NCBI GenBank assembly: GCA_963725145.1
Contig: CAVRXL010000012.1
Location: 682,001 to 746,000, forward strand
Length of the DNA: 64,000 bases
Direction of reading: 5' to 3'
DNA from: DATAEE01 sp963725145
GTDB lineage: Bacteria > Acidobacteriota > Vicinamibacteria > Vicinamibacterales > 2-12-FULL-66-21
Made by a program: the position numbers and the translations under genes
Notes under the pieces: model-generated
Seen by the model: the letters and a program-made list of their open reading frames with translations, nothing else
What the model was told of the DNA's origin: nothing
Databases searched by the model: none
In this document: positions 31,595-42,219 of the stretch, piece by piece
Numbering within the stretch: position 1 is the stretch's first letter
Layout: every line of letters begins with the position of its first letter

Positions 31595-31624
31595 TTGCAC
31601 GTCTCGGAGACCCCGTGCTATATT
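31595..31624 (+). promoter_or_regulatory. Sigma70-type promoter for the str-S10-spc-alpha cluster
   Basis: TTGCAC (31595-31600) and TATATT (31619-31624) are separated by 18 bp, a good match to the vegetative consensus in otherwise GC-rich DNA. Transcription would start near 31631, giving a leader of about 267 nt before rpsL. Because rpoBC lies 26 kb away, this cluster needs its own promoter, and this is the best candidate. Confidence 0.6.
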
Positions 31625-31897
31625 CGCAAGGTTCTGGACGGCGCTGGGACACCCTATCTGGCGCCAGCTTCCATGTGATGCGAGCCCTCGGGCTCGCCAA
31701 GGCGCGGCGGAATCCGACGCCCTAGCACGAGGCCGATTTTCCTCGTACTACACGACAACACACGAGTAGGGTCAGTTTCCCACTGGCGCCAAGCCGCAAG
31801 GCTTCAAGGCCAGGGGTCGTTGTGAAAAAGGGGACAGTCCCCTTTTTCCGTTGGGTTATTGCGAAAAAGGGGACAGTCCCTTTTTCACGGAGCACTT
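31625..31897 (+). promoter_or_regulatory. rpsL leader with twin hairpins
   Basis: The gap 31472-31897 has no gene. The leader carries two nearly identical hairpins. The first (31825-31847) is perfect: 11-bp arms AAAAAGGGGAC and GTCCCCTTTTT around one base. The second (31864-31885) lacks one C in the right arm. Each ends in a five-T run, so each could act as an intrinsic terminator/attenuator. The second ends just before the Shine-Dalgarno-like GGAG, 12 bases from the GTG start. This could also be a repeat family copied elsewhere in the genome. Confidence 0.55.
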
Positions 31898-32272
31898 GTG
31901 CCGACGATCAGCCAGCTCGTACGCCAGGGGCGCGAGAAAGTGGTCAGCAAGACCAAGAGTCCCGCCCTGCAGGACAGCCCGCAGAAGCGGGGTGTCTGCG
32001 TCCGCGTCTTCACGCAGACGCCGAAGAAGCCGAACTCCGCGCTGCGCAAGGTCGCCCGCGTGCGCCTGACGAACGGGATCGAGGTGACGACCTATATCCC
32101 CGGCGTCGGGCACAACCTCCAGGAGCACTCGCTCGTGCTCATTCGAGGCGGCCGCGTCAAGGATCTCCCGGGCGTGCGATATCACGTCGTCCGCGGCACG
32201 CTCGACGCCGTCGGCGTGCAGGGACGGAAGCAGGGACGCTCGAAGTACGGCGCGAAGCGACCGAAAACATAG
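31898..32272 (+). CDS. rpsL: 30S ribosomal protein S12
   Basis: The 124-residue decoding-centre protein. It begins with GTG 31898 (MPTISQLVRQGRE) and contains TQTPKKPNSALRKVARVRL and HSLVLIRGGRVKDLPGVRYH. The lysines whose replacement gives streptomycin resistance (K43 and K88 equivalents) are the sensitive wild-type residues. An open frame extends upstream through the hairpins, but the canonical N-terminus fixes the start. First gene of the str operon. Confidence 0.97.
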   Translation: MPTISQLVRQGREKVVSKTKSPALQDSPQKRGVCVRVFTQTPKKPNSALRKVARVRLTNGIEVTTYIPGVGHNLQEHSLVLIRGGRVKDLPGVRYHVVRGTLDAVGVQGRKQGRSKYGAKRPKT

Positions 32273-32368
32273 ACAGCGTAGGCCCGACCTTCAGGTCGGG
32301 CGTGGTCGAACAGAAAGATGTTGCCCGACCTTCAGGTCGGGCGTGCTGGAAGAAGCTGGAAGCAGAAG
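32273..32368. repeat. rpsL-rpsG spacer with two GCCCGACC palindromes
   Basis: Two exact copies of GCCCGACCTTCAGGTCGGGC (32282-32301 and 32323-32342), each followed by GTG, fill most of the spacer. The transcript would carry two hairpins between S12 and S7. rpsG translation starts after AGAAGCTGGAAGCAGAAG, a purine-rich stretch. Confidence 0.85.
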
Positions 32369-32842
32369 ATGCCACGTCGCAGAGAGATTCCGAAGCGTGA
32401 ACCGCCGGCCGACCCGATCTACAACAGCGGCCTGCTGACGAAGTTCATCAACACCGTCATGCGCGACGGCAAGCGGAGCACGGCCGAGCGCATCATGTAC
32501 AAGAGCTTCGACATCATCAAGGAAAAGACGGGCGACGATCCGCTGAAGGTGTTCAAGAAGGCGATCGACAACGTCAAGCCGAGCCTCGAGGTGAAGTCGC
32601 GGCGCGTCGGTGGCTCTAACTATCAGGTGCCGGTCGAGGTCAATCCGAATCGCCGGCTGTCGCTCAGCATCCGCTGGCTCGTCGGCTACGCCCGCTCGCG
32701 GGGCGACGGCAAGACGATGGAAGAGAAGCTCGCGAACGAGCTGCTCGACGCGTCCAACCTGCGCGGCGGCGCGGTGAAGAAGCGCGAGGATACGCACAGA
32801 ATGGCGGAGGCGAACAAGGCCTTCGCGCACTATCGCTGGTAA
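32369..32842 (+). CDS. rpsG: 30S ribosomal protein S7
   Basis: The 157-residue head-assembly protein of the small subunit. PRRREIPKREPPADPIYNSG opens the protein, and SRRVGGSNYQVPVEVNPNRR is its conserved centre. ATG 32369 is the canonical start. In E. coli S7 is the str-operon translational repressor; no equivalent site could be recognised here, because repeats occupy the intercistronic region. Confidence 0.97.
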   Translation: MPRRREIPKREPPADPIYNSGLLTKFINTVMRDGKRSTAERIMYKSFDIIKEKTGDDPLKVFKKAIDNVKPSLEVKSRRVGGSNYQVPVEVNPNRRLSLSIRWLVGYARSRGDGKTMEEKLANELLDASNLRGGAVKKREDTHRMAEANKAFAHYRW

Positions 32843-32857
32843 GCAAGAAGCAAAGCA

Positions 32858-34963
<2,106 letters not shown>

Positions 34964-34970
34964 ACGACCC

Positions 34971-35034
34971 GCGGGCCTGAAAGGCCCGCGCTCCAATAAC
35001 GGATTCGTTGGAGGGCGGACCTCTTAGGTCCGCC
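34971..35034. repeat. Paired hairpins with CTCCAA/TTGGAG arms between fusA and tuf
   Basis: Hairpin 1 (GCGGGCCTGAAAGGCCCGC, 34971-34989) is followed by CTCCAA (34991-34996), an 11-base spacer, TTGGAG (35008-35013) and a second hairpin of the GGCGGACC/GGTCCGCC type (35014-35034). CTCCAA and TTGGAG pair with each other, so the whole folds as a three-hairpin unit. The same design recurs at 56376-56451 with different stems. Confidence 0.8.
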
Positions 35035-35052
35035 AAGAGGTGACAGAGCGAT

Positions 35053-36252
<1,200 letters not shown>

Positions 36253-36332
36253 GGCCTGGGGCCTAGGGCATAGGGCCTGGGGATTCTCCCAAGCCCCAAG
36301 CCCCATCCCCCAAGCCCTACAGAGATACACCT
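36253..36332. repeat. tuf-rpsJ spacer with G-run/C-run inverted repeat
   Basis: GGCCTGGGGCCTAGGGCAT and further G-rich units are followed, after ATTCTCCC, by the complementary AAGCCCCAAGCCCCATCCCC. This gives a long hairpin of the same kind as the rpoB-rpoC spacer. AGAGA before the rpsJ ATG is the only ribosome-binding-like element. Confidence 0.7.
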
Positions 36333-36665
36333 ATGGCGATGTTCAGCGACAAAATCCGGATCCGCCTCAAGGCGTACGACTATCGCGTGCTCGATCAGTC
36401 GACGACCGAGATCGTGGACACCGCGAAGCGGACCGGGGCCAGGCTCGCGGGGCCGATCCCGCTGCCGACCGAAAAGAACAAGTGGACCGTGCTGCGCTCG
36501 CCGCACGTCGACAAGAAATCACGCGAGCAGTTCGAGATCCGCACGCACAAGCGGTTGATTGACATCTTCGAGCCGACGCCGCAGACCGTGGATGCGCTCA
36601 TGAAGCTGGATCTGCCGGCGGGCGTGGATGTCGAGATCAAGGCGTTCGGCAAAGAGCACAAATAA
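36333..36665 (+). CDS. rpsJ: 30S ribosomal protein S10
   Basis: A 110-residue S10 (usual length about 103; slight C-terminal extension). DKIRIRLKAYDYRVLDQSTT and RSPHVDKKSREQFEIRTHKR are diagnostic. S10 assembles in the 30S head and, with NusB, joins antitermination complexes. First gene of the S10 operon. Confidence 0.97.
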   Translation: MAMFSDKIRIRLKAYDYRVLDQSTTEIVDTAKRTGARLAGPIPLPTEKNKWTVLRSPHVDKKSREQFEIRTHKRLIDIFEPTPQTVDALMKLDLPAGVDVEIKAFGKEHK

Positions 36666-36673
36666 CGGCGTAG

Positions 36674-36693
36674 GCCCGACCTTCAGGTCGGGC
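36674..36693. repeat. GCCCGACC palindrome between rpsJ and rplC
   Basis: An exact GCCCGACCTTCAGGTCGGGC copy, flanked by GTAG and GTG as elsewhere. It takes up almost half of the 45-bp spacer. Confidence 0.85.
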
Positions 36694-36710
36694 GTGCAGG
36701 GATCAGCGAG

Positions 36711-37391
36711 ATGGTAACCGGAATCATCGGCCGCAAAGTCGGGATGACCCAGCTCTTCGAAGCCGACGGCACCGTCCAGCCGGCGACCGTCATCAAGGCG
36801 GGCCCGTGCGTGGTCGTGCAGGCCAAGACCTCGGCGACCGACGGCTACGAAGCGGTTCAGCTCGGCCTCGTCGAAGAGCGGCCCGCGAAGGCGAACAAGG
36901 CGACCGCGGGTCACTTCAAGAAGGCGAACGTGCCGCCCACGCGGGTGCGGCGCGAAGTCAAGGTTGCGCCCGGAGGCGACGCCCTCAAGGCGGGCGATCA
37001 GGTGCTGTGCAGCGTGTTCGCCAGCGGCGAGCGCGTCGACGTCATCGGCATCAGCCGCGGCAAGGGCTTTCAGGGCGTCATGAGGCGCCACAACTTCAGT
37101 GGCGGCGCGGCGTCGCACGGCTCGATGTTCCACCGGGCCCCGGGGTCGATCGGCGCGTCGTCGTTCCCGTCGCGGGTCGTGAAGGGCATGCGCGCCGCCG
37201 GCCGGATGGGCGGCGATCGCGTCACGGTGCGGAATCTCAAGGTGGTCAAGGTGGACGCCGACAACCATCTGCTCGTCATCCGCGGCGCCGTGCCCGGCGC
37301 CCCGGGCGGCTACGTCGTCGTGCGGAAGGCGGTCGCGAAGAAGCCGGAGCCGAAGCCGCAGGTCGAGAAGCCGAGCAAGAAGAAGAGTTAA
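36711..37391 (+). CDS. rplC: 50S ribosomal protein L3
   Basis: A 226-residue L3 with IIGRKVGMTQLFEADGT at the N-terminus and the peptidyl-transferase-near loop GKGFQGVMRRHNFSGG, including the glutamine that is methylated in many bacteria (FQG). A Lys/Pro-rich C-terminal extension of about 20 residues (KKPEPKPQVEKPSKKKS) goes beyond the normal end. Confidence 0.97.
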   Translation: MVTGIIGRKVGMTQLFEADGTVQPATVIKAGPCVVVQAKTSATDGYEAVQLGLVEERPAKANKATAGHFKKANVPPTRVRREVKVAPGGDALKAGDQVLCSVFASGERVDVIGISRGKGFQGVMRRHNFSGGAASHGSMFHRAPGSIGASSFPSRVVKGMRAAGRMGGDRVTVRNLKVVKVDADNHLLVIRGAVPGAPGGYVVVRKAVAKKPEPKPQVEKPSKKKS

Positions 37392-37541
37392 CCGCCCATT
37401 GCTGAATGCTGATTGCTGATTGCTGAATTGAGCGTGCAGGCCGAGCGAAGCGAGACCGTGGCTCGGTGTTGCGAGACAGCGCGCCGAACGTAAGTGAGGC
37501 GTGGCAGGCGTTGGGGGTGGGGCCCCAACGCAAAGAAACAA
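37392..37541. repeat. rplC-rplD spacer with TTGCTGA tandem unit and start-proximal hairpin element
   Basis: The first part has repeated ATTGCTGA units (37397-37427). The second part (37479-37534) is an element that begins GCGCGCCGA and ends GGGGCCCCAACGCAAA, containing a hairpin (GTTGGGG/CCCCAAC). It is nearly identical to elements before rpsK and rpsD. It ends 8 bases before the rplD ATG, and only GAAACAA lies between, so no classical Shine-Dalgarno site is present. Confidence 0.75.
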
Positions 37542-38159
37542 ATGAAACTCAACGTCGTCAACGCACAGAACGAAAAAGTCGGAGCCATTGAGCTTGCCGA
37601 CGAGATCTTCGGCGGCCGCGTGAAGACCGACCTGATCTGGGAGGCGGTCGTGCACGAGCAGGCGGCGTCGCGCCGCGGCACGCACATGACCAAGAACCGG
37701 GCGCTCGTCAGCGGCAGCGGGAAGAAGCCCTGGCGGCAGAAGGGGACCGGCCGCGCGCGCGTGGGCGAGATTCGGAATCCGCTCTGGCGCAAGGGCGGGA
37801 CGGTCTTCGGTCCGCAGCCTCGCAGCTACGACTACGCGCTTCCGAAAAAGATGAAGCGCGGCGCGCTCCGCGAGGCGCTCGCGCTCAAGGCGCAGGCCGG
37901 GGCGCTCGTCGTCATCGACGCGCTCGAGGTCGAGGCCAAAACGAAGGCGGCCGCGGATCTCCTGAAGCGGCTCGGCGCGAATGGCAAGACGCTGGTCATC
38001 GACGTCGCGCCCGACGAAGGCTTTGCCCGCGCCGCGCGCAACCTCGTCGGCGTGCGGCTGGTGGCGAGCGCGCGCGTGACGGCGCGCGACGTGACGGATA
38101 CGACGCGCGTCATCGCGACGCGCGCGGCCGTCGAGAAGCTGCAGGAGTTGTTCGCGTGA
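37542..38159 (+). CDS. rplD: 50S ribosomal protein L4
   Basis: A 205-residue L4. GSGKKPWRQKGTGRARVGEIRNPLWRKGG is the exit-tunnel loop, and the C-terminal globular half is complete. In E. coli L4 autoregulates the S10 operon by binding its leader; here the leader has been replaced by unrelated repeats. I chose ATG 37542 (MKLNVVNAQ) over an upstream in-frame start within the repeat. Confidence 0.96.
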   Translation: MKLNVVNAQNEKVGAIELADEIFGGRVKTDLIWEAVVHEQAASRRGTHMTKNRALVSGSGKKPWRQKGTGRARVGEIRNPLWRKGGTVFGPQPRSYDYALPKKMKRGALREALALKAQAGALVVIDALEVEAKTKAAADLLKRLGANGKTLVIDVAPDEGFARAARNLVGVRLVASARVTARDVTDTTRVIATRAAVEKLQELFA

Positions 38160-38446
38160 AACTCACACACGTCATCCGGCGCCCGCTCCTGACCGAAAAG
38201 ACCGCCAACCTCAAAGAGGAACGGCAGACGGTGGTCTTCGAGGTCGCGGCCGGCGCGACGAAGGTGGACATCAAGCGCGCGGTCGAGCAGCTGCTCGGCG
38301 CGAAGGTGGCCAACGTCCGCACGGCCCTGGTGCACGGGAAGATCAAGCGGCAGGGGCGGTTTGCCGGCCGGCGGCCGGACTGGAAGAAGGCCTACGTCCG
38401 GCTGCGCGATGGCGAAAAGATGCCGGAGTTCCTGGAAGGCGCATAA
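38156..38446 (+). CDS. rplW: 50S ribosomal protein L23
   Basis: A 96-residue L23 from GTG 38156, overlapping the rplD stop by four bases. HVIRRPLLTEKTANL and RTALVHGKIKRQGRFAGRRPDWKKAYV are typical. It lies at the tunnel exit and docks trigger factor and SRP. Confidence 0.96.
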   Translation: MKLTHVIRRPLLTEKTANLKEERQTVVFEVAAGATKVDIKRAVEQLLGAKVANVRTALVHGKIKRQGRFAGRRPDWKKAYVRLRDGEKMPEFLEGA

Positions 38447-39271
38447 ATGGGCATCAGAAAATACAAGCCGACGTCGTCCGGGCGGCGGTTCCAGACGGTG
38501 CAGACCTTCGACGAGATCACCACGAAGGAGTCGTACAAGCCGCTCACCGAGCCGGTGCGCCCGTCGGGCGGCCGCAACAACCACGGCGAGCTGACGAGCT
38601 GGTGGCGCGGCGGTGGGCACAAGCGCAACTATCGCGTGATCGACTTCAAGCGCGACAAGCGCGACATTCCGGCGAAGGTCGCGACGATCGAGTACGACCC
38701 GAACCGGTCGGCCCGGATCGCGCTCCTTTCCTACGCCGACGGCGAGAAGCGGTACATCCTCCAGCCGTTCGGGCTCAAGGTGGGGGACACGATCGTCTCC
38801 GGCGATAACGTCGACATCCTTCCGGGGAATGCGCTGCCGCTCAAGAACATCCCGCTCGGCACGATGGTCCACAACGTGGAGCTGAAGGCGGGCAAGGGCG
38901 GGCAGATCGCGCGCAGCGCGGGCTCGGCGGTGCAGGTCGTCGCCAAGGAAGGCGAGTACGCCTCCGTGAAGATGCCGTCCGGCGAGATCCGGCACATCAA
39001 CATCGAGTGTTTTGCGACGATCGGTCAGGTCGGCAACATCGACCACGAGAACGTGTCGATCGGCAAGGCGGGCCGCAGCCGCTGGCTGGGCCAGCGCCCG
39101 CACGTGCGCGGCGTCGCGATGAATCCGGTCGATCACCCGCTCGGCGGTGGCGAGGGCAAGACCTCCGGCGGCCGGCATCCGGTCTCGCCGTGGGGCCTCC
39201 CCACGAAGGGCTACAAGACGAGAAACCGGAAGCGGACCGATCGTTTCATCGTGCAACGGAGAAAGAAATAA
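38447..39271 (+). CDS. rplB: 50S ribosomal protein L2
   Basis: A 274-residue L2. RNNHGELTSWWRGGGHKRNYR and the C-terminal GVAMNPVDHPLGGGEGKT, with the histidine important for peptidyl transferase, are intact. It begins directly after the rplW stop. Confidence 0.98.
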   Translation: MGIRKYKPTSSGRRFQTVQTFDEITTKESYKPLTEPVRPSGGRNNHGELTSWWRGGGHKRNYRVIDFKRDKRDIPAKVATIEYDPNRSARIALLSYADGEKRYILQPFGLKVGDTIVSGDNVDILPGNALPLKNIPLGTMVHNVELKAGKGGQIARSAGSAVQVVAKEGEYASVKMPSGEIRHINIECFATIGQVGNIDHENVSIGKAGRSRWLGQRPHVRGVAMNPVDHPLGGGEGKTSGGRHPVSPWGLPTKGYKTRNRKRTDRFIVQRRKK

Positions 39272-39285
39272 CCATCGCGGTGTAG

Positions 39286-39305
39286 GCCCGACCTTCAGGT
39301 CGGGC
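39286..39305. repeat. GCCCGACC palindrome between rplB and rpsS
   Basis: An exact 20-bp copy with GTAG before and GTGG after, in a 48-bp spacer. Confidence 0.85.
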
Positions 39306-39319
39306 GTGGTGAAACAGCT

Positions 39320-39709
39320 ATGAGTCGTTCGCTGAAGAAAGGCCCCTTCGTCGACGTGCCGCTGCTCGAGAAGGTCGAGATCATGAACCGCGGCGGCGAG
39401 AAGAAGGTGATCAAGACCTGGTCGCGACGGTCGACCGTGGTGCCGGAGATGGTCGGGCACACGATCGCCGTGCACAACGGGAAGAAGTTCATCCCGGTCT
39501 ACATCACCGAGAACATGGTCGGGCAGAAGCTCGGCGAGTTCGCGCCGACGCGCATGTTCAAGGGGCATACGACGAAGACCGAGAAGGCCGCGATGATGGC
39601 CGCGGCCGCGGCCGCGGTCGCGCCGGGCGCGGCCCCCGCGGGAGGCACGGGCGCCGCGGCGCCGGCCGGCGGCGGCGCTGCGCCGGCGAAGCCCGCAGGG
39701 AAAGAATAA
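39320..39709 (+). CDS. rpsS: 30S ribosomal protein S19 with Ala/Gly/Pro-rich C-terminal extension
   Basis: Residues 1-90 are ordinary S19: SRSLKKGPFVDVPLLEKVE, TWSRRSTVVPEMVGHTIAVHNGKK and LGEFAPTRMFKGH. The usual protein ends near residue 93. Here about 35 additional residues made almost only of Ala, Gly and Pro, with a final KPAGKE, extend the protein to 129. The tail would project from the 30S head near the A-site finger contact. Confidence 0.95.
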   Translation: MSRSLKKGPFVDVPLLEKVEIMNRGGEKKVIKTWSRRSTVVPEMVGHTIAVHNGKKFIPVYITENMVGQKLGEFAPTRMFKGHTTKTEKAAMMAAAAAAVAPGAAPAGGTGAAAPAGGGAAPAKPAGKE

Positions 39710-39715
39710 CGAACC

Positions 39716-40240
39716 ATGATTGAGGCGCACGCCACCGCACGCTACGTTCGCACGTCGGCCCAGAAGGCCGGGCTCGTGCTCGATCTGATCCGCGGCAGGA
39801 GCGTCAACGACGCGCTCGCGACGCTGCGCTTCGCGCGCAAGTCGGTCGCGAGGGACGTCGAGAAGGTCCTGCGGTCGGCGATCGCCAACGCGCAGCAGAA
39901 GGACGGATTCGCCGGCGACGTCGATACGCTCTACGTCGCCGCGTGCTACGCCGGCCAGGGGCCGTCGATGAAGCGCGTCCGCCCGGCGCCGATGGGCCGT
40001 GCGTTCCGGGTCGTCAAGCGGACCGCCCATCTGACCGTGCGGGTCGCCGAGCGCGGATCCGAGGTGACGGCGCACGTCGGGGACGAGCAGCCACAGAAAG
40101 CGAAGGCCGCAGGCCCGGCCGCGGCTGGCCCGCGATCCACGCGGTCCGGTCGATCGGCGGCCGCTCGCACGAAGGCGCGCGGGAAGAGCAGCGCGCGCGG
40201 GCGGGGCAAGGCCAAACCGAAGAAGTCGAGTTCGAGGTAG
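39716..40240 (+). CDS. rplV: 50S ribosomal protein L22 with basic C-terminal extension
   Basis: Residues 1-110 are L22 (ATARYVRTSAQKAGLVLDLIRG, the beta-hairpin tip PAPMGRAFRVVKRTAHLTV). The usual length is about 110. Here about 55 extra residues, rich in Lys, Arg, Ala and Ser (KARGKSSARGRGKAKPKKSSS near the end), extend the protein to 174. Start ATG 39716 is six bases after rpsS. Confidence 0.95.
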   Translation: MIEAHATARYVRTSAQKAGLVLDLIRGRSVNDALATLRFARKSVARDVEKVLRSAIANAQQKDGFAGDVDTLYVAACYAGQGPSMKRVRPAPMGRAFRVVKRTAHLTVRVAERGSEVTAHVGDEQPQKAKAAGPAAAGPRSTRSGRSAAARTKARGKSSARGRGKAKPKKSSSR

Positions 40241-40243
40241 CAG

Positions 40244-40924
40244 ATGGGACAGAAGGTTCACCCGTACGGGTTCCGACTGGGGTTCAACAAGACGTGGCGG
40301 TCGCGCTGGTACGCCGACCGCGAGTACGCCAAGCTGCTCCACGAGGATCTCAAGCTCCGCAAGGAACTGAAGTCCCGCTTCTCGCACGCCGGCGTCGCGC
40401 GGATCGACATCGAGCGCGCCGCGAACAAGCTGAAGATCGACATCCACACCTCGCGCCCCGGCATCATCATCGGGCGCAAGGGAACCGAGGTCGACAAGCT
40501 CAAGCAGGAGATCCAGAAGCGCACCAGCCGAGAGGTGTTCATCAACATCCAGGAGATCCAGAAGCCGGAGCTCGACGCCCAGCTCATCTCCGAGTCGGTG
40601 GCGATGCAGCTCGAGAAGCGCGTGGCGTTCAGGCGCGCGATGCGCAAGGCGGTCGAGTCTGCGCTGCGGTTCGGCGCGCGGGGGATCAAGGTCCGTGTCT
40701 CGGGCCGGCTGAACGGCGCCGAGATCGCGCGGTCGGAGTGGTACCTGCACGGTCAGTTGCCGTTGCAGACGCTCCGGGCCGACATCGACTACGGCCTGGC
40801 CGAGGCGAATACGACCTACGGCCAGATTGGCGTGAAAGTGTGGCTCTACAAGGGCGAGCGGCTGACGCCGCGCGTGGGCCGCGAAGAGGATTACCGCACG
40901 CCGCGCCGGGCGCCGCGGGCGTAG
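40244..40924 (+). CDS. rpsC: 30S ribosomal protein S3
   Basis: A 226-residue S3, with GQKVHPYGFRLG at the start, the KH-domain GRKGTEVDKLKQEI and ARGIKVRVSGRLNGAEIARSEW. It lines the mRNA entry channel. Three bases separate it from rplV. Confidence 0.97.
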   Translation: MGQKVHPYGFRLGFNKTWRSRWYADREYAKLLHEDLKLRKELKSRFSHAGVARIDIERAANKLKIDIHTSRPGIIIGRKGTEVDKLKQEIQKRTSREVFINIQEIQKPELDAQLISESVAMQLEKRVAFRRAMRKAVESALRFGARGIKVRVSGRLNGAEIARSEWYLHGQLPLQTLRADIDYGLAEANTTYGQIGVKVWLYKGERLTPRVGREEDYRTPRRAPRA

Positions 40925-40944
40925 GGTAGGGCAGGGTTGTCGTC

Positions 40945-41370
40945 ATGTTGATGCCGAAGAAGGTCAAGTACCGGAAGCAGCAGCGCGGCCGCATGCGGGG
41001 GAAGGCGTGGCGCGGCTCGGACGTGTCGTTCGGCGATTACGGGTTGAAGGCGCTCGAGCCCTGCTGGCTGACCGATCGTCAGATCGAGGCGGCGCGCGTC
41101 TCCCTGTCCCGGGCGCTCAAGCGCGGCGGGAAGGTCTGGATCCGCGTGTTTCCCGACAAGCCGATCACGAAGAAGCCGCAGGAGACGCGCATGGGCAAGG
41201 GCAAGGGCGCGCCCGAGCAGTGGGTCGCGGTCGTCCGGCCGGGCCGCATCCTCTTCGAGATGGAGGGCGTGACCGAGGTCGAGGCGCGCGAAGCGATGCG
41301 CCTCGCGGGCGCGAAGCTGCCGATCCGGACGAAGTTCGCGACGCGGTTTGCGCAGGAGAAGGCCGTATGA
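40945..41370 (+). CDS. rplP: 50S ribosomal protein L16
   Basis: A 141-residue L16 with the standard MLMPKKVKYRKQQRG start and the GKGKGAPEQWVAVVRPGRILFE core near the A-site tRNA. A GCAGGG lies at a good distance before ATG 40945. Its stop overlaps rpmC by ATGA. Confidence 0.97.
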   Translation: MLMPKKVKYRKQQRGRMRGKAWRGSDVSFGDYGLKALEPCWLTDRQIEAARVSLSRALKRGGKVWIRVFPDKPITKKPQETRMGKGKGAPEQWVAVVRPGRILFEMEGVTEVEAREAMRLAGAKLPIRTKFATRFAQEKAV

Positions 41371-41570
41371 CGAAGGTGGCGGAGTTCCGCGACCTGGGCG
41401 TGGACGAGCTCACGCTGCGCGTGAAGGATCTCGACGATCAGCTCTTCCGCCTCCGGCTCCAGAAGTCGATGGGACAGATCGAGGCGGCCAACAAGGTTCG
41501 CGCCCTGCGGCGCGACCTCGCGCGCGTGAAGACGGTGTTGCGAGAGAAGCAGGGAGGGCGGGCCTCTTAG
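41367..41570 (+). CDS. rpmC: 50S ribosomal protein L29
   Basis: A 67-residue L29 (LTLRVKDLDDQLFRLRLQKSMGQ and the second helix of the coiled hairpin). The last residues GGRAS and the TAG stop are encoded inside a palindrome (GGCGGGCCTCTTAGGCCCGCC, 41557-41577), so the native C-terminus has been rewritten by the repeat. Confidence 0.95.
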   Translation: MTKVAEFRDLGVDELTLRVKDLDDQLFRLRLQKSMGQIEAANKVRALRRDLARVKTVLREKQGGRAS

Positions 41571-41577
41571 GCCCGCC
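41557..41577. repeat. GGCGGGCC palindrome containing the rpmC stop codon
   Basis: An inverted repeat with TCT at the centre; the TAG lies in the right half of the loop region. GGAG precedes it as in the paired-hairpin elements (35008 and 56425), so this is a single half of that unit. Confidence 0.75.
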
Positions 41578-41585
41578 GACGAAAC

Positions 41586-41840
41586 ATGGCAGGCAAATCG
41601 GAAGTCATCGGCGTCGTCGTGAGCGACAAGATGGACCGGACCGTCACCGTGGCCGTCGAGCGCCAGGTGCGGCACGACCTCTACGGGAAGCAGCAGCGGC
41701 GGACGTCGAAGTTCATGGCGCACAACGAGGGCAACGAGGCGAAGGTCGGGGACCGTGTCGCGATCGTCGAGACCCGCCCGATGAGCCGCCGCAAGCGGTG
41801 GATCGTGACGCGCGTGGTCGAGAAGGCGCAGACGGTCTAG
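41586..41840 (+). CDS. rpsQ: 30S ribosomal protein S17
   Basis: An 84-residue S17. VVSDKMDRTVTVAVERQVRH and VGDRVAIVETRPMSRRKRW define it. It is an early-assembly protein of the 30S body. Confidence 0.96.
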   Translation: MAGKSEVIGVVVSDKMDRTVTVAVERQVRHDLYGKQQRRTSKFMAHNEGNEAKVGDRVAIVETRPMSRRKRWIVTRVVEKAQTV

Positions 41841-41849
41841 GAGGACTCC

Positions 41850-42218
41850 ATGATTCAGATGCGATCCATCCTGGACGTCGCCGACAACTCCGGCGCGCGC
41901 AAGATCGCGGTCATCAACCCGATCGGTGGCTCGACGGGCCGCTACGCGCGGCTCGGCGACATCATCACCGCGTCGGTCAAGGAAGCGACGCCCGAGTCCA
42001 ACGTGAAGAAGGGGCAGGTCGTCAAGGCCGTGGTCGTGCGCACCCGCAAAGAGCAGCGGCGCCGCGATGGCAGCTACATCCGGTTCGACCGGAACGCGGC
42101 CGTGCTCATCAACGATCAGGGCGAACCGATCGGCACGCGCGTCTTCGGCCCGGTCGCCCGCGAGCTGCGCGAGCGGAAGTTCATGAAGATCATCTCGCTC
42201 GCGCCTGAGGTCCTCTGA
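41850..42218 (+). CDS. rplN: 50S ribosomal protein L14
   Basis: A 122-residue L14 beginning MIQMRSILDVADNSGARK. AGGAGG at 41838-41843 gives one of the few strong Shine-Dalgarno sites in the cluster. L14 contacts 16S rRNA in bridge B8 and is the docking site of silencing factor RsfS. Confidence 0.97.
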   Translation: MIQMRSILDVADNSGARKIAVINPIGGSTGRYARLGDIITASVKEATPESNVKKGQVVKAVVVRTRKEQRRRDGSYIRFDRNAAVLINDQGEPIGTRVFGPVARELRERKFMKIISLAPEVL

Positions 42219-42219
42219 C

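Noticed and set aside
36253..36332. Riboswitch or ribosomal-protein leader in the tuf-rpsJ gap
   Set aside because: The sequence is only complementary G and C runs of the same kind as at 739-842 and 49610-49660. No known regulatory RNA core was recognised.
37832..40750. A 972-codon minus-strand frame across rplD to rpsC
   Set aside because: It runs antisense to seven ribosomal protein genes and has no domain signature.
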